Positions 17,793-26,051 of a DNA stretch of 32,639 bases are shown here, in pieces. The position numbers were made by a program, and so were the translations under genes. Within the stretch, counting starts at the first letter, position 1, and the number at the start of each line of letters is the position of its first letter. This DNA comes from Magnetococcales bacterium DCbin4 (lineage in GTDB: Bacteria; Pseudomonadota; Magnetococcia; Magnetococcales; UBA8363): NCBI GenBank assembly GCA_002753735.1, contig PEAN01000046.1:1-32639 (forward strand). Direction: 5' to 3'. The notes beneath the pieces were generated by a model. The model searched no databases and was not told where the DNA came from. It was given only the letters and a program-made list of their open reading frames with translations.

Positions 17793-19289
17793 TCAGGAGT
17801 CCCGCCGCAGGGTATCGACCACCTTGCCTTCGACATCGATCAAACGGACCACCATCGGCATGTTTCCAGGGAGTGCGTGTGTGGCACAGGAAAAACAGGG
17901 ATCATAGAGACGGAACGCCATTTCGATCCGATTCAACAACCCCTGATCGACCACCTTGCCTTTTTTGATCAGTCCCCGGGCCGCTCTCGTGGTGGACATG
18001 GCGATGGGGGCGTAATTGTTGGTGGTTCCCACGATCAGGTTGACCCGGGTAAGGATTCCTCTGGAATCGGTTTCATAATGATGGGTCAAGGTGCCACGGG
18101 GGGCTTCCACCGATCCGATACCGACCCCACGGATCTGATCGGTCTGAACGGGAATCCGGATGCGGGGATCGGTGATTTCCGGATCGGTCGCCAGTTCGAG
18201 CATTCGCTCCGAGGCATACAACAATTCGATGAGACGCGCCCAATGGGTCGCCAACCGGTGATGGATCGGTTGGCGACGCCCCTGGTCCAGGGTTCCGGCG
18301 CCAAACGTGGCATAAAAACGTTCAAATTCTTCCTGGGCTTGCGGGGTGGGCATGCCGTTGGACACATTCAATCGCGACAGGGGGGATGCGGTATAGACGC
18401 CACTCTGTTTGCCATCGACAAACCCGTTCCATCCAATCTTCTTGAGATAGGGAAACTTGAGATAGCTCCAGGGTTCCAGGTGCTCGGCCAGGTGATCCAT
18501 ATAGCATTTGGGGTCATAGTGGACGAACTGTAGGCCGTCGGGATCCACCACCCGAATCTGACCGTCATAGAAATTGACCTGTCCCCGGGCATCGACCGTC
18601 CCCATGGAATAGGTCCGGTGCAGATACAAATCCGAGGTGACCAGTTCCATGAAGGTTTTATTGTTCAGGACGATGTCGTCGAACACCTTCAATGTGAAGT
18701 GGGCAAACTCGATGTTGGCACGGGCGATGGCTTCAATTTCCAGGCGTTCCGCTTCGTTGACCGCTTTGCTCCAGCCACCCGGGACTCCGGCTGCCGGGTG
18801 AATTCCCCTGCCTCCCAGCATTTGGATGACATGATGGTTACGGGCACGACAGGCCATGACCTTTTTTCCGACCTCCAGGCCGACTTTGCGGATCACCCCC
18901 AACAGGTTGCGTTCTGCCGGCGGGGCATCCATGCCGACGACGAAGTCAGGTCCACCCAGGGCATAGAAGTGGGTGGTGTGATCGGTGATGAAAAAGGCCA
19001 TGTACAGCAGTTCACGCACCTTTTTGGCAACGCTCGGGGGTTCGACCCCGAACAGATCATCCAATGCCTTGACGGCGGCCATGTGGTGCGCTTCGGGGCA
19101 GACACCGCAGATGCGATTGGTGATCACCGGCATCTCTTCCACCTGCCGACCGACGCAGAAGGATTCAAATCCACGCAGTTCGGGCACCTGGAAATAGGTA
19201 TTGGCCACCTCCCCTTCGGCATCGAGAAAGATGTCGATTTTGGCGTGTCCCTCCAACCGGGTGACCGGATCGATGGTGATGCGTTTCAT
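17793..19289 (-). CDS. mvhA: cytoplasmic NiFe hydrogenase large subunit (MvhA/group 3-like)
   Basis: The 498-residue catalytic subunit. The N-terminal nickel ligands are C61 and C64 in RICGVCPEAHH. The C-terminal ligands are C465 and C468 in DPCFSCATH (463-471), followed by a 27-residue tail that the maturation protease should remove after H471. I chose ATG 19289 because MKRITIDPVTRLEGH is the family N terminus and its ATG overlaps the small-subunit stop by 4 bp; a longer reading from 19394 would only add sequence overlapping the small-subunit gene. Sequence and neighbours fit the F420-non-reducing/Mvh type that delivers H2-derived electrons through MvhD to HdrA. Location: cytoplasm. Confidence 0.94.
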   Translation of the reverse strand: MKRITIDPVTRLEGHAKIDIFLDAEGEVANTYFQVPELRGFESFCVGRQVEEMPVITNRICGVCPEAHHMAAVKALDDLFGVEPPSVAKKVRELLYMAFFITDHTTHFYALGGPDFVVGMDAPPAERNLLGVIRKVGLEVGKKVMACRARNHHVIQMLGGRGIHPAAGVPGGWSKAVNEAERLEIEAIARANIEFAHFTLKVFDDIVLNNKTFMELVTSDLYLHRTYSMGTVDARGQVNFYDGQIRVVDPDGLQFVHYDPKCYMDHLAEHLEPWSYLKFPYLKKIGWNGFVDGKQSGVYTASPLSRLNVSNGMPTPQAQEEFERFYATFGAGTLDQGRRQPIHHRLATHWARLIELLYASERMLELATDPEITDPRIRIPVQTDQIRGVGIGSVEAPRGTLTHHYETDSRGILTRVNLIVGTTNNYAPIAMSTTRAARGLIKKGKVVDQGLLNRIEMAFRLYDPCFSCATHALPGNMPMVVRLIDVEGKVVDTLRRDS

Positions 19290-20278
19290 TGGGTCCGTTT
19301 CCCCCCGAGGATGGAACCGGCGAGTGAATAGGTGTACAGGGAACCGGCCAGATCCGGGATTGCCGCAAGCACGGCATCCACCTGTCGGTGCCAATCCTCA
19401 AGATTGCCTTCACGGCAAGCTTCGATGTCGATCATGGAGCCCAATGCGGCAATCATTTTGGCCCCCTGATCCAACACCCCTTCCGGCGGGCCATAACAAC
19501 CGGTACAGGGCATGTTGACCTTGGGACACAGGCCACCGCACCCATCCCGGGTGGCGATGCCCATGCACAACAATCCCTGTTCCAACAGGCAGGTTTCGGG
19601 ATCGGCGATGAGTTCATAGGTGCGAAACAGCCGATGAATCTTTTTTTCGGTTCGTTTCCGGACGCATTCTTCGCACACGGTGGAACGTCCTCCACCGAGG
19701 ACCGCACCACGATCAGGCAGCGGTGTTCCCTGGATGATGGAGTTGATGACGTTCCAAAGTTGGTGGGATTCTGGGGGGCAGCCGGGAATGAAATAATCGA
19801 CCGCAACCACCTGTTCAAGGGTGGACACCTCAGGGAGGAATTCCGGCAGTGTCAGGCGTCCTTCGGCAACATCGACGACCGTGGCGGGCAATGGTCCGTT
19901 GCCTGTCTCCAGGGTCGGACTGTCACGGTAGATGTGGTCCATGAGGTTCTGACGCGAGGCAAGGTTGCCGAGACCTGGGATGCATCCTTCCGAAGCGCAG
20001 GAGCCAAAGGCGATCAGAAGTCGGGATTTTCGGCGGAGCAGCCGCGCCATGTGGATGTTTTCAGTGGTACGGATGGCACCGTTGAACAGGGTGATGGCAA
20101 TTGCGCCATCCGCCATCGCTTCGACCTCCTGGTATTTGACATCCAGGAGGCAGGGGCAGAAGACGAAATCAAAGAACTCCATGACCTCAAGAATCTTCTC
20201 ATGGAGATTGACCAGCGCAATCTCGCATCCCCCGCACGATGCTGCCCAATACATGGCCAACCCGGGTTTCGTCGCCAA
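19286..20278 (-). CDS. mvhG: cytoplasmic NiFe hydrogenase small subunit (MvhG-like)
   Basis: A 330-residue Fe-S subunit that carries electrons away from the NiFe site. The N-terminal motif CGGCEIALVNL (C15, C18) binds the proximal cluster, with FGSCASEGCIPG and FIPGCPPESHQLW further on. The cysteine-rich C-terminal half has CEECVRKR, CLLEQGLLCMG and CGGLCPKVNMPCTGCYG for additional [4Fe-4S] clusters. No Tat signal precedes the domain, so the enzyme is cytoplasmic. The start is a TTG at 20278: MATKPGLAMYW matches the family N terminus and GGAGGGG lies just upstream, whereas the first ATG would remove part of the first strand. It is followed without a gap by mvhA. Confidence 0.93.
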   Translation of the reverse strand: MATKPGLAMYWAASCGGCEIALVNLHEKILEVMEFFDFVFCPCLLDVKYQEVEAMADGAIAITLFNGAIRTTENIHMARLLRRKSRLLIAFGSCASEGCIPGLGNLASRQNLMDHIYRDSPTLETGNGPLPATVVDVAEGRLTLPEFLPEVSTLEQVVAVDYFIPGCPPESHQLWNVINSIIQGTPLPDRGAVLGGGRSTVCEECVRKRTEKKIHRLFRTYELIADPETCLLEQGLLCMGIATRDGCGGLCPKVNMPCTGCYGPPEGVLDQGAKMIAALGSMIDIEACREGNLEDWHRQVDAVLAAIPDLAGSLYTYSLAGSILGGKRTQ

Positions 20279-20315
20279 TGTTCCCCTCCCGCAACAGGGT
20301 CCGAATCAAGGCGAT

Positions 20316-20345
20316 ATCATACAATCTTGCGTCGGGATGATGCAA
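20316..20345 (-). promoter_or_regulatory. weak candidate promoter for the hydrogenase operon
   Basis: On the minus strand TTGCAT (20345-20340) and TATGAT (20321-20316) are separated by 18 bp, 38 bp before the TTG start of the small subunit. The -10 matches consensus at five of six positions; the -35 is poor. No -24/-12 sigma54 motif was seen in 20279-20407. Confidence 0.3.
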
Positions 20346-20407
20346 CGGCAGTCAACGATTGTGATGTTGGTGGAGGGGATAGGTAAAAATTATTGGGGAT
20401 TATGAGG

Positions 20408-20599
20408 TTACCTCGATGATCCTGGTTTCTTCCGTGTATTGTCATGAACGCGCATGGCAATTTCCTGGAGTGCTGTCAGCCGATCAAAGAGGGTCAGGGC
20501 ATTTTTATAGCTGTTGATTCCGGTCACAAGCGTTTGTTTTTCGTCCAGATCGCAAATTTTGTATTCATGTTGACTGGCGACAATCGACAATGATCCCAT
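20408..20599 (-). CDS. small uncharacterised protein
   Basis: A 63-residue reading frame beginning MGSLSIVASQHEYKICDLDE and continuing with a helical segment, NALTLFDRLTALQEIAMRVH. ATG 20599 is chosen because GGGAG lies 7 nt upstream; an in-frame ATG at 20659 would give 83 residues without such a site. I recognise no family. It lies 129 bp upstream of the hydrogenase genes on the same strand, but a candidate promoter sits between them, so co-transcription is uncertain. Confidence 0.5.
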   Translation of the reverse strand: MGSLSIVASQHEYKICDLDEKQTLVTGINSYKNALTLFDRLTALQEIAMRVHDNTRKKPGSSR

Positions 20600-20758
20600 G
20601 GAGGTTCTCCCGGCAAGGCGTGAATTGACTGCAAGGAGATCCTGCATTGGGCATGCCAATCATGGACAAAGCCTGTGATTCAGGAAGACCACTCAGTGAA
20701 TATTGCTGCTGGCATATGTATTGCATCAATTGTTCTTAATGATGCTTACGGCAGGTGA

Positions 20759-21058
20759 CTACGCCATGCCCAATGCCTGTTTGTAGAGGTGAAGGATGGT
20801 TTCCTCCTCTTCGATTTCGTTGGGATCGCGTTTGCGCAGCCGGACGATCTGGCGCATGATTTTTGGATCGAATCCCTGGGATTTGGCTTCGGCGTAGACG
20901 TCGCGAATCTGGGTGGCCACTTCGGTTTTTTCTTCTTCCAGGCGTTCGATACGATCAATGAAACGCAACAATTGATCGGCGGCGATCTCGTCACTGCCGA
21001 CGATTTCCCCTTCATGGGAAGCGGGTTTGTCTGGAGATTCAATCACTTTCAAATTCAT
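20759..21058 (-). CDS. gapR: GapR-like nucleoid-associated protein (DUF2312)
   Basis: A 99-residue protein of the DUF2312 family, known as GapR in Caulobacter, which encircles overtwisted AT-rich DNA and helps type II topoisomerases during replication. The core runs from AADQLLRFIDRIERLEEEKT through VYAEAKSQGFDPKIMRQIV to RLRKRDPNEIEEEETILHLY, covering the coiled coil and the basic DNA-contact helix. ATG 21058 is supported by AAAGG 7 nt upstream and by the family N terminus; a longer reading to 21397 would run into the divergent gene. The family is typical of alphaproteobacteria and relatives, which helps place the organism. Confidence 0.92.
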   Translation of the reverse strand: MNLKVIESPDKPASHEGEIVGSDEIAADQLLRFIDRIERLEEEKTEVATQIRDVYAEAKSQGFDPKIMRQIVRLRKRDPNEIEEEETILHLYKQALGMA

Positions 21059-21094
21059 GATGATACCTTTGGCATGGTGATTATTAAAATCTTG

Positions 21095-21117
21095 ACGACA
21101 GCATAGCGTGCCGTCGT
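21095..21117. promoter_or_regulatory. inverted repeat in the divergent gapR/CheZ-like intergenic region
   Basis: Nine-base arms ACGACAGCA and TGCCGTCGT (one mismatch) surround a 5-bp centre, 37 bp upstream of gapR and 113 bp upstream of the other gene. It has no T tract, so an operator is more likely than a terminator. No binding protein can be named. Confidence 0.3.
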
Positions 21118-21230
21118 GCAATTTGCCAGTCTTTACCCCGATCCTGTGACAGAGTAGGATGGGGTTGAACGAAAAACCGTTCGTGGCGTCCAACCAGCGA
21201 TACCTCAACACGCCCTCTTTGGAGAATTTG

Positions 21231-22970
21231 ATGTCCCTTTTACAACCCATCGAAGAATCACTGGCGCTTTTGCAACAACATGTCCGCGTTTTGGAAGATG
21301 TCCCCAACATCACCAAGGCGGGATTCATGAACATCGCCGACCACATGGGCGATTTTTCCGCCAGTTTTGCCTCGGGAGCCAGTCGAGCGATCACCATTCG
21401 TGAACGGATCGGTGTCCGGGACAGCGAGATGGGACTTTCCGATCTTCGCCTCAGTCTGCGTCAGATCTATCGTGAGATCACAGCGGTATTTGGTTCCCTT
21501 GAGGTTTTGATCAAGGACAAGGCTGGGTTTTCCAAAAGCATGGAGCGGATTACCGATTGGGGATTGCGTTTGGAGCAGGATGCCCATCTGCCGCTCATGG
21601 TGGATCAGGTTCGCGGCCAGGGAAAGGAAGAATTGGAGCGGCAGACGCTCGGGGCCATCATCGACAGTCTGATGCGGCAAATCCGCCCCCTGATTCACGA
21701 GGTGGCCTCTTCTTCTCAGGAAGCAAGCGACATCATGAACCACCTGACCCGGCGAATCATGGCCGATCTTGAGACTTCCAGCCACGGTTTGGATGTCCTG
21801 AAAAAGAATACCTCCAACACCTTGAAGCGGATGAGTACGGCGGTCACACGATTGGACGGGGATTGTTCGACGCTCGACAACCAGACCGAGGGGGTCAATG
21901 AAATCATCTTCGAGATGGTTCAGGCCATGCAGTATGACGATATTTCGTCGCAACGCATCAGTCATGTCGTTGTCGCATTGAAACGGGCGGAGGAAAAACT
22001 TCTTGCCCTTCAGGCCAATTCCGATCCCGATCCCAAGACCAGTCTGCGTTGGTTTGTGCTGGTCACCCGGATTTGCACTGAACAGTTGCGGTCGATCAAT
22101 GCCGATCTGATCAATGCGGTGGGCTCCATGCATGGCCAACTCACCCGTATTTCCGATATTGCCGAGGGACAGAAACATTGTGTCACCGCCGCGCAAGGGT
22201 TCAGCATGGAATTGCGCAAGGATTGCGCTGAAATCGGTTATCACCTGCATATGCTGTTGCGTCTGGGGGTGTTTGACGAAAATCTGTCCAATGATGTCCT
22301 CAAAACTCTTTCCCGGGCGGAAAATTCCATTTTCCAGGCCAAACGTTCATTGGACATGTTGACCATGACCAGTGAACGTTTGGAACATCTGGTCATGGGA
22401 TTGGACACCAGCCGCAATGGTCGTCTGGAAAACCTGGCCCGATCGGTTGCGGACATTTCAAAGGTCATCAAAACCGAAGGAAAAGAATATTCGGCCCAAC
22501 TGATACAGGCGGTGGACAAGCTTCAGGAAATGACCATGTTCTTTTCGGAGAAGACGACCCCGAAGATCATGCGGACCAATAGTTTACTTCGGCGTCTCCC
22601 CTTGATTCTGCAACAGATCGAAACCACCAATACCGACATTCGTTCGATGATGACCGAAAATTTGGCGGGTTCGCGTACCATCGTCATTCAGATCATGTTG
22701 CTCTCTGCGGAGATGACGTTTCACAACGCCATCGACAGGAAATTCACCAAGATCATCGAGCAGCTTGCGAGTATCAATGCCAAGGTTGCCGGAGAAGACA
22801 TCTTGTCGGGACTTGAGGGCAACTTGCAGGAGATGGCAAAGGAATTCAAGGATTTGGCGGATATGTACACCATGGACAGTGAACGTCGCATCCATGGCGA
22901 GATTTTGGGAGAAAATGTGGACATGTTCGGTGAACCGACCGATTCCGAGGATACCATCGAATTGTTTTAA
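21231..22970 (+). CDS. long helical protein with CheZ-like phosphatase motif
   Basis: A soluble, almost wholly alpha-helical protein of 579 residues with no membrane segment. Heptad-rich stretches suggest a long four-helix or coiled-coil rod. Near 230-250 it reads QAMQYDDISSQRISHVVVAL. D237 and Q241 match the D-x3-Q spacing of the CheZ catalytic pair (D143/Q147 in E. coli) that dephosphorylates CheY. A second region, VIQIMLLSAEMTFHNAI, lies near 480-500. ATG 21231 has GGAG 7 nt upstream; an in-frame start at 21159 lacks one. No chemotaxis genes are adjacent, and the protein is far larger than CheZ (about 214 residues). It may be a signalling scaffold or phosphatase for receiver proteins; similarity outside the motif is not evident to me. 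Confidence 0.75.
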   Translation: MSLLQPIEESLALLQQHVRVLEDVPNITKAGFMNIADHMGDFSASFASGASRAITIRERIGVRDSEMGLSDLRLSLRQIYREITAVFGSLEVLIKDKAGFSKSMERITDWGLRLEQDAHLPLMVDQVRGQGKEELERQTLGAIIDSLMRQIRPLIHEVASSSQEASDIMNHLTRRIMADLETSSHGLDVLKKNTSNTLKRMSTAVTRLDGDCSTLDNQTEGVNEIIFEMVQAMQYDDISSQRISHVVVALKRAEEKLLALQANSDPDPKTSLRWFVLVTRICTEQLRSINADLINAVGSMHGQLTRISDIAEGQKHCVTAAQGFSMELRKDCAEIGYHLHMLLRLGVFDENLSNDVLKTLSRAENSIFQAKRSLDMLTMTSERLEHLVMGLDTSRNGRLENLARSVADISKVIKTEGKEYSAQLIQAVDKLQEMTMFFSEKTTPKIMRTNSLLRRLPLILQQIETTNTDIRSMMTENLAGSRTIVIQIMLLSAEMTFHNAIDRKFTKIIEQLASINAKVAGEDILSGLEGNLQEMAKEFKDLADMYTMDSERRIHGEILGENVDMFGEPTDSEDTIELF

Positions 22971-22988
22971 TCACCCAGGGTCCGGTCA

Positions 22989-23963
22989 ATGAAGTTCATC
23001 GACCCCAGAATTGACTTTGCGTTCAAAAAAATCTTTGGCAGCGAGGATGCGAAGGATATTTTGATCAGTTTTTTGGAAAGTCTTCTGGGTTTGGAGGGCG
23101 AGCGCCGCATTGCCGAGTTGACCATTCTGGACCCATTTTTGGCACCGAAGATCAAGGATCTGAAGTATTCCATTCTGGATGTCACCTGCCGGGACCATCG
23201 CGGCATTTCCTACATTGTCGAGATGCAGGTACAAAAGGTGGCTGCCTTTTTAAAGCGGATTCAGTACAACGCCGCCAAAGCCTATGTCCACCAGATTGAA
23301 CGGGGTGAGGATTATCCCAGGCTCAACCAGGTGATTGCCATCACCATCACCGATTTTACGCTGTTCGATGGTTTTGAACATTGCGTTTCGCGGCACGAAT
23401 CCCGGGAGACTTTGACGGGGGCATCCCATCTTCAGGAGATCCTCTACTATTTCATCGAACTGCCCAAGTTTACCCGCTCATTGGATGAATTGTCCGATCT
23501 CCTTGATCAATGGATCTATTTCATCAAATTTGCGGGATCCTTGGAATCCATTCCAACCCGTATGAATCTGCCACCGATCCGGCATGCCTTTGAAAAGGCC
23601 ATGGTGGCCAACATGACCTCCGAGGAGTGGGAATTCTACGAAAAGGCGGGAATCGCCATCACCGACGCCAAAGGTGCGATTTTATTGGCGCGGGAGGAAG
23701 GCGAGGCCAAAGGGAGGAAGGAAGGCGAGGCCAAAGGGAGGAAGGAAGGTGAGGCCAAGGGAAGAATGGAAGGTGAGGCCAAAGGGATTCTGGAAGGTGA
23801 GGCCAAACTGCTGACACGCCTGTTGCAACGGCGTTTTGGCCCCCTCCCCGGCTGGGTTGGTGAAAAGATCGCCCGGGCCGATCTTCACTCCCTGGAAGCA
23901 TGGAGTTTACGATTGATGGAGGTTGGGTCGCTGGATGAGGTATTTGCGGACAGGCATTCATGA
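22989..23963 (+). CDS. Rpn/PD-(D/E)XK nuclease-family putative transposase
   Basis: A 324-residue member of the Rpn (recombination-promoting nuclease, PDDEXK_2) family. The N terminus MKFIDPRIDFAFKKIFG is the family hallmark. The nuclease core includes ILDVTCRDHRG and IVEMQVQK, giving the D...E-x-Q/K catalytic pattern. A charged linker built from five 8-residue units of the EGEAKGRK type follows (about 237-274). The C-terminal region KLLTRLLQRRFGPLPGWV resembles DUF4351. ATG 22989 has AGGG about 9 nt upstream and lies 18 bp after the previous gene. Such proteins cut DNA and stimulate RecA-independent transfer, and they often occur in many copies per genome. No inverted repeats flank this copy. 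Confidence 0.9.
   Translation: MKFIDPRIDFAFKKIFGSEDAKDILISFLESLLGLEGERRIAELTILDPFLAPKIKDLKYSILDVTCRDHRGISYIVEMQVQKVAAFLKRIQYNAAKAYVHQIERGEDYPRLNQVIAITITDFTLFDGFEHCVSRHESRETLTGASHLQEILYYFIELPKFTRSLDELSDLLDQWIYFIKFAGSLESIPTRMNLPPIRHAFEKAMVANMTSEEWEFYEKAGIAITDAKGAILLAREEGEAKGRKEGEAKGRKEGEAKGRMEGEAKGILEGEAKLLTRLLQRRFGPLPGWVGEKIARADLHSLEAWSLRLMEVGSLDEVFADRHS
23697..23810 (+). repeat. 24-bp coding minisatellite in the Rpn gene
   Basis: Four full units and one partial unit of a 24-bp repeat begin at 23697, 23721, 23745, 23769 and 23793. Units 1 and 2 are identical; later ones carry a few substitutions. The unit length is a multiple of three, so copy-number change alters linker length without breaking the frame. 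Confidence 0.95.
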
Positions 23964-23965
23964 TT

Positions 23966-24002
23966 CATGAGGGTCCGGGGGGATGGTTTCCGGACCCTCA
24001 TG
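23966..24002. terminator. bidirectional hairpin between Rpn gene and htpG
   Basis: Perfect 13-bp arms (23966-23978 and 23990-24002) around an 11-nt loop lie exactly in the 45-bp gap between two convergent genes. The stem is GC-rich. There is no T tract, so it may act as a mutual roadblock or be partly factor-dependent. Confidence 0.7.
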
Positions 24003-24008
24003 ATTGAT

Positions 24009-25925
24009 TTACGATGCCATTTCCAGGAGCAGTTTGTTGAGTTTACGAATGAAGCCCGGGGGATCGTCCAGTTGTCCTCCTTCGCCGAGCATGGATTGGT
24101 CGTAGAGGATGTGGGCCAGATCGTTGAATCGATCTTCGTTGGTTTCGTTGTTGAGGCGCACCACCAGGGGGTGACCCGGATTGAGTTCCAGGATGCGCAT
24201 GGATGCGGGGACGCTCTGTCCCGCTTCCTTGAGAATTCTGGCCATGGTGGCACTCATGTCGTGTTCGTCACTGACCAGACAGGCGGGGGAATCGGTCAGG
24301 CGATGGGTCAGCCGGACTTCCTTGACGGTTTCTCCGAGGGATTTTTTCACCCGTTCCAGCAACCCTTTGAAGTCCCCTTCTTTCTTTTCCAGATCTTTCT
24401 TTTCTTCCTCGTTTTCAAGTTTTCCGAGGTCCAAGCCACCTTTGGCGACCGATTGCAACGATTTGCCTTCGAATTCGGTCAGGTGGTTGACCAGCCATTC
24501 ATCGACCCGGTCGCTCAACAACAGGACTTCGATCCCTTTTTTGCGGAAGATTTCCAGGTGGGGGCTGTTTTTGGCCGCGGGGAAACTTTCGGCGGTGACG
24601 TAATAGATTTTTTCCTGATCGGGCTTCATCCGACCGACATAATCCTTGAGTGAAACCTCCTGGTCGGCGGTATCGGCATGGGTCGAGGCAAAGCGCAACA
24701 GTTTGGCCAGTTTATCCTTGTTGCTGAAGTCTTCGATGACCCCTTCCTTAAGCACCAAGCCGAAGGTTTTCCACAATTGTTTGAAGGTATCGGGTTCTTT
24801 TTCCGCGAGGTCTTCGAACAAACCGAACACCTTGCCGACGGTCCCTTTGCGGATGGCTTCGACCATGGGGTTGTTTTGCAGGATTTCCCGCGAAATATTG
24901 AGCGGAAGGTCGGAGGAATCGATGATGCCGCGGATGAAGCGCAGATAGCGAGGCATCAATTCCTTGGCCCCTTCCATGATGAAGACGCGGCGGACGTAGA
25001 GTTTGACCCCGTGTTTGCCATCGCGATCCCACAGATCGAAGGGTGCCCGTTTGGGGACGTAGAGCAGGAGGGTATATTCCTGTTTGCCTTCCAGACGGAC
25101 ATGGAGGTGGGTCAGGGGTTCCTCGAAATCATGGGAGATGTGTTTATAGAACTCTTTGTATTCTTCGTCTTTGATATCGCTTTTGTTGCGGGTCCACAGG
25201 GCGGAAGCCTTGTTGACGGTTTCCCATTCGGGGGGTTTTTCTTCGGTCTCCTTGTCCTCTTCTTTTTTGGAATAATCGGGTTTGATCATGAGGATGGGCC
25301 AGGAGACATGATCGGAGAATTTGCGGATGATGGAGCGCAGACGCCAATCATCGAGAAATTCGGAATGTTCGTCGGCCAGATGCAGGACGATTTCGGTTCC
25401 CCGTTTTTCCTTGTCCACGGTTTCGATGGTGTATTGGCCATCGCCGGAAGATTCCCAGCGGACGCCCTGATCCCTGGCCAGACCTGCTCTGCGGGTGGTC
25501 AGGGTGACGGAACTGGCGACGATGAAGGAGGAGTAGAAGCCGACGCCGAATTGGCCGATGAGGTGGGCGTCCTTGGCCTGGTCGCCGGTCAGCGATTTCA
25601 GGAATTCACGGGTTCCTGAGCGGGCGATGGTGCCGATATTGCTGATCACTTCTTCTTTGTTCATGCCGATGCCGTTGTCGGCGATGGTGATGGTTTTTGC
25701 ATCTTTGTCGAAGGTGATCCGCAATTCGAGGTTGGGATCATTTTCGTACAGTGCGGCGTTGGACAACGCCTCAAACCGCAGTTTATCGGCGGCGTCCGAG
25801 GCATTGGAGATCAACTCCCGCAGAAAGATCTCCTTGTTGCTGTACAACGAGTGGATCATCAGGTGGAGCAGTTGCGTCACCTCGGTTTGAAACGCATGGG
25901 TTTCTTTATGTTCAACATCGCTCAT
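24009..25925 (-). CDS. htpG: molecular chaperone HtpG (Hsp90)
   Basis: A 638-residue bacterial Hsp90. The N-terminal ATPase domain has [37 protein letters not shown] (catalytic Glu and ATP-contact Asn), [11 protein letters not shown] and FGVGFYSSF. The middle domain has LYVRRVFI and [12 protein letters not shown]. The C-terminal dimerisation domain follows. Length is normal for the family. ATG 25925 gives the common N terminus [12 protein letters not shown]; in-frame ATG 25934 and TTG 25937 lie closer to AAGGGA and are possible. It folds and remodels client proteins with DnaK in the cytoplasm. A sigma32-like promoter lies about 60 bp upstream. Confidence 0.97.
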   Translation of the reverse strand: MSDVEHKETHAFQTEVTQLLHLMIHSLYSNKEIFLRELISNASDAADKLRFEALSNAALYENDPNLELRITFDKDAKTITIADNGIGMNKEEVISNIGTIARSGTREFLKSLTGDQAKDAHLIGQFGVGFYSSFIVASSVTLTTRRAGLARDQGVRWESSGDGQYTIETVDKEKRGTEIVLHLADEHSEFLDDWRLRSIIRKFSDHVSWPILMIKPDYSKKEEDKETEEKPPEWETVNKASALWTRNKSDIKDEEYKEFYKHISHDFEEPLTHLHVRLEGKQEYTLLLYVPKRAPFDLWDRDGKHGVKLYVRRVFIMEGAKELMPRYLRFIRGIIDSSDLPLNISREILQNNPMVEAIRKGTVGKVFGLFEDLAEKEPDTFKQLWKTFGLVLKEGVIEDFSNKDKLAKLLRFASTHADTADQEVSLKDYVGRMKPDQEKIYYVTAESFPAAKNSPHLEIFRKKGIEVLLLSDRVDEWLVNHLTEFEGKSLQSVAKGGLDLGKLENEEEKKDLEKKEGDFKGLLERVKKSLGETVKEVRLTHRLTDSPACLVSDEHDMSATMARILKEAGQSVPASMRILELNPGHPLVVRLNNETNEDRFNDLAHILYDQSMLGEGGQLDDPPGFIRKLNKLLLEMAS

Positions 25926-25986
25926 GATGGCCATCAATCCCTTGTCAAGTGGTCCACGATCGAAAGAAAAATCTTGTCGAGACTGG

Positions 25987-26015
25987 ATATGGGCATTGCA
26001 ATTCGATTCTGCAAG
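25987..26015 (-). promoter_or_regulatory. candidate sigma32 heat-shock promoter of htpG
   Basis: On the minus strand CTTGCAG (26015-26009) and GCCCATAT (25994-25987) are separated by 14 bp. The sigma32 consensus is CTTGAAA, 11-16 bp, CCCCATNT, so the -10 matches at nearly all positions. The predicted leader of about 55 nt and the htpG context fit well. Confidence 0.55.
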
Positions 26016-26051
26016 GGTTTTCTTGAGCTATTTTTTTCGCGGGGGTGGAAA

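Noticed and set aside
17793-19394. Longer start for the hydrogenase large subunit at 19394
   Set aside because: It would add 35 residues overlapping the small-subunit gene; the family N terminus and the 4-bp ATGA overlap favour 19289.
21258-22250. 330-codon minus-strand frame opposite the CheZ-like gene
   Set aside because: The plus strand has a good ribosome site and a consistent helical protein; the minus frame looks like a shadow.
23697-23810. Possible CRISPR-like array
   Set aside because: Units are contiguous with no spacers, lie within a reading frame and are multiples of three. No CRISPR array was seen anywhere in the window.
24678-25619. Phe/Gly/Asp-rich open frame antisense to htpG
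   Set aside because: A shadow of the conserved htpG reading frame; no start signals and no family resemblance.
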